A DNA stretch of 64,000 bases, from contig JAHLKC010000021.1 in assembly GCA_025449115.1 (NCBI GenBank), positions 186,001 to 250,000 of the forward strand, read 5' to 3'. Position numbers and translations under genes: made by a program. Position 1 is the stretch's first letter. Every line of letters begins with the position of its first letter. The stretch is from Chytridium lagenaria (lineage: Eukaryota; Chytridiomycota; Chytridiomycetes; Chytridiales; Chytridiaceae). Shown here in pieces: positions 62,257-64,000 of this stretch. A model generated the notes under the pieces. It searched no databases and was not told the origin of the DNA. It saw only the letters and a list, made by a program, of their open reading frames with translations.

Positions 62257-62329
62257 CCACGATGGTAGCAGTAGCAGCACGAGTATGTGTATGTGTATCC
62301 TCTATAATCTATGAACCACACTCTATAAC

Positions 62330-64000
62330 AAAGAAAAGAAAGAAGGAAAAAATAATTAAATATTTAACACAAAGAAACTTTTTTTGACGCAAAATTCTTG
62401 TCTTTCGTCCCTTTTTAAAAAAAATAAAAAAGAAAAAGATAATCAAATCAAACCAATGACCAGGCACATCCGTCAACGGTCTCTAGCGATGCGCATAACT
62501 GTTCAGAACCACGAAAAGTTACTGTCTGCTAGCTACGGCGTAAACTACTCCGTTTGTAGAATAATTTGATATGCAGCAGAAATATGTTTCATGTGAATAC
62601 GTCGAGGTGAAATACATTGTTAGATTATTAAGAGCATTCTCCGCAACTATTAAGAGCATTCTGTAATAATCGTTTATTCACACATTCTGCGGTATGTTTC
62701 TTTAAGACAACACATTGTATGGAAGTTGAAAGAAAGTCAGCTGTTTGCCGACCCGAGTCCGCGCATGGGAAGAATATACTCTGTCGTATGGCTTGTCGCT
62801 ATATAAATTTATGGACACACGCACTCGAGAAAAACTGTATGCACTCAAATATTTTTGCCATAGAACAGACAAAGTATAGGAGGAACCTGATACTCACCTC
62901 TGTATCTAAAAATCTCCATGCTCTCAAGCACGCTTTCTTCCAAGTTCCCCATCATGAATTGTTATAATGATCTGGCCTTTTTAATTATAAATTAACACAG
63001 AACACGTCGCTTTGCCCGTGCATGCTCAGAAGTCCTCCACACTATATTGTTTTGTACTGACTTAAATGTCGCCACACATTTCCAAAATAACTTTTCTTTA
63101 TTGTAAGTTCAAGAAGTACCACCAAAATAAAGTAGTGAGTAAGCATACTTTATTGAGATTATATGTCTGTTATAAAGATTTAACACATCACGGTAAAGAA
63201 AGAGCAAACTTACGTTATAATATATGTGACTATGTGCCCTCGTCAATGAACTACAACACACTCACAAAGTCGCTTTTTGGCGTTAGCCATAAAAAGGTTC
63301 TCGGCAAAACATTGTATAAATGCCTCGTGGAAGGGCTGTCCTAAAAAGGTATTTTGGTGATGGGGATGTTTCGGGGTGTGATGGACGGTTTTTCTAGGTT
63401 GATTTCAGCAGGACTCTTTCATAGATAGTACTCGATAATTGAATGGTTCTTCACACTGTGCCGTTCTTTTAGTAATAATAATAGAGAACCCACATCTCCA
63501 CTTCTTGGCTTGACTCTCGGTATTATTCGAATAAATTTGAACTGAAGTGAATACGTTAAACCTTACAGATTTAGACTGTATATGTTATCAAACCTACCAA
63601 ACCACCATCCGCGCATTTATAAGTTTGCCTTTGAAGCTTTGCATTTTAGCATAAGCCGAATCCGCAGTACTTCAAGCTAACTCCAGTGTCACAACGTCTT
63701 ATTGGAACATCCACACATTTAACATACACAAAACTATCGGTGAGGTCAGAGACTAGGAATAAAACAAAATATCACTATTATCCGTGCCGTCCATATTCTC
63801 GGCATCGAAAAATCCTTCAAGCAACTCCAATATCTCGTTACTTGAAGCTAGTTAAAATAAATTATGAACAATGTACATACTGTTTTGGCATTCAGTCCGT
63901 GTACAAATTCATCCATACAAACACCTTTTAAACCTCCTACCTCATTAAAGAGAATATAAACTTCCAAATTATTCATGTTTCTCATAATCGTAACCTAGAA
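62330..64000. other. AT-rich right end, no recognisable gene
   Basis: About 1.7 kb. The frames present (for example 62719-62967 and 63066-63344) are under 95 codons, without motifs, and biased by composition. A 14-bp direct repeat (attaagagcattct) occurs twice near 62627-62661. I cannot assign any function. Confidence 0.45.

Noticed and set aside
1..64000. Search for CRISPR arrays, transposons or viral genes
   Set aside because: No regularly spaced repeats, transposase, reverse transcriptase, integrase or capsid-like motifs were seen.

Overview
The window is nuclear DNA from a fungus. The genes are split by short introns (about 35-110 bp, GT..AG, sometimes pyrimidine-rich before the acceptor). 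They include markers that are fungal, such as a GATA factor with an AreA-type N-terminal box, a Zn2Cys6 factor and Mpe1. They also include genes that animals keep and yeasts lack or rarely have: talin, exportin-7, USP16/45 and an SDR9C-like retinol-dehydrogenase relative. Talin plus exportin-7 in a fungal background points to an early-diverging, possibly zoosporic (chytrid-like) lineage. This is inference; no rRNA or other taxonomic marker is present.

Layout, left to right: talin rod and I/LWEQ tail (+, 1-6035, 5' end outside the window); mitochondrial-type NADH-cytochrome b5 reductase (-, 6449-7650); TMEM115-family Golgi membrane protein (+, 7690-8912); SNF2-family ATPase (-, 9011-12159); family X DNA polymerase (+, about 12240-14417); exportin-7 (-, about 14685-19551); ALG1 mannosyltransferase (+, 19664-21441); USP16/45-type deubiquitinase (+, 21906-25395); tandem-finger GATA factor (+, 27087-30432); Mtr10/transportin-3 (-, 31116-34580); Mpe1/RBBP6 (-, 35543-39150); class I/II aminotransferase (-, 39437-41556); Zn2Cys6 factor (+, about 44906-47144); NatB catalytic subunit NAA20 (-, 48390-49304); OCIA-domain-like protein (+, 49401-49848); RAI1/DXO nuclease (+, 49861-51466); arrestin-like protein (-, 52502-55598); short-chain dehydrogenase (-, 57034-58324); single-pass membrane protein with a Ser/Pro-rich ectodomain (-, 59162-about 62095). 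From about 62.1 kb to the end no gene is recognisable.

The first 21 kb are gene-dense, with divergent pairs sharing promoters of about 40-110 bp and convergent pairs less than 500 bp apart. The right two thirds have longer AT-rich intergenic stretches and microsatellites, especially upstream of the two transcription factors. The genes form no obvious pathway or operon. They are housekeeping functions: nuclear transport, mRNA 3'-end and 5'-end quality control, N-glycosylation, protein N-acetylation, DNA repair, and transcription regulation.

Most conserved genes show one or more single-base reading-frame breaks, many at short homopolymers, after which the expected conserved protein continues in another frame. 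The spread over many essential genes argues for uncorrected long-read sequencing errors rather than pseudogenes. Gene coordinates below therefore span broken frames and should be read as loci. No clear case of a wholly new system was found. The most interesting items are the fungal talin, a possible membrane-anchor tail (or 60-bp exitron) at the end of NAA20, a start exon of Mpe1 that contains only the ATG, and the unclassified SNF2 and membrane-protein genes.
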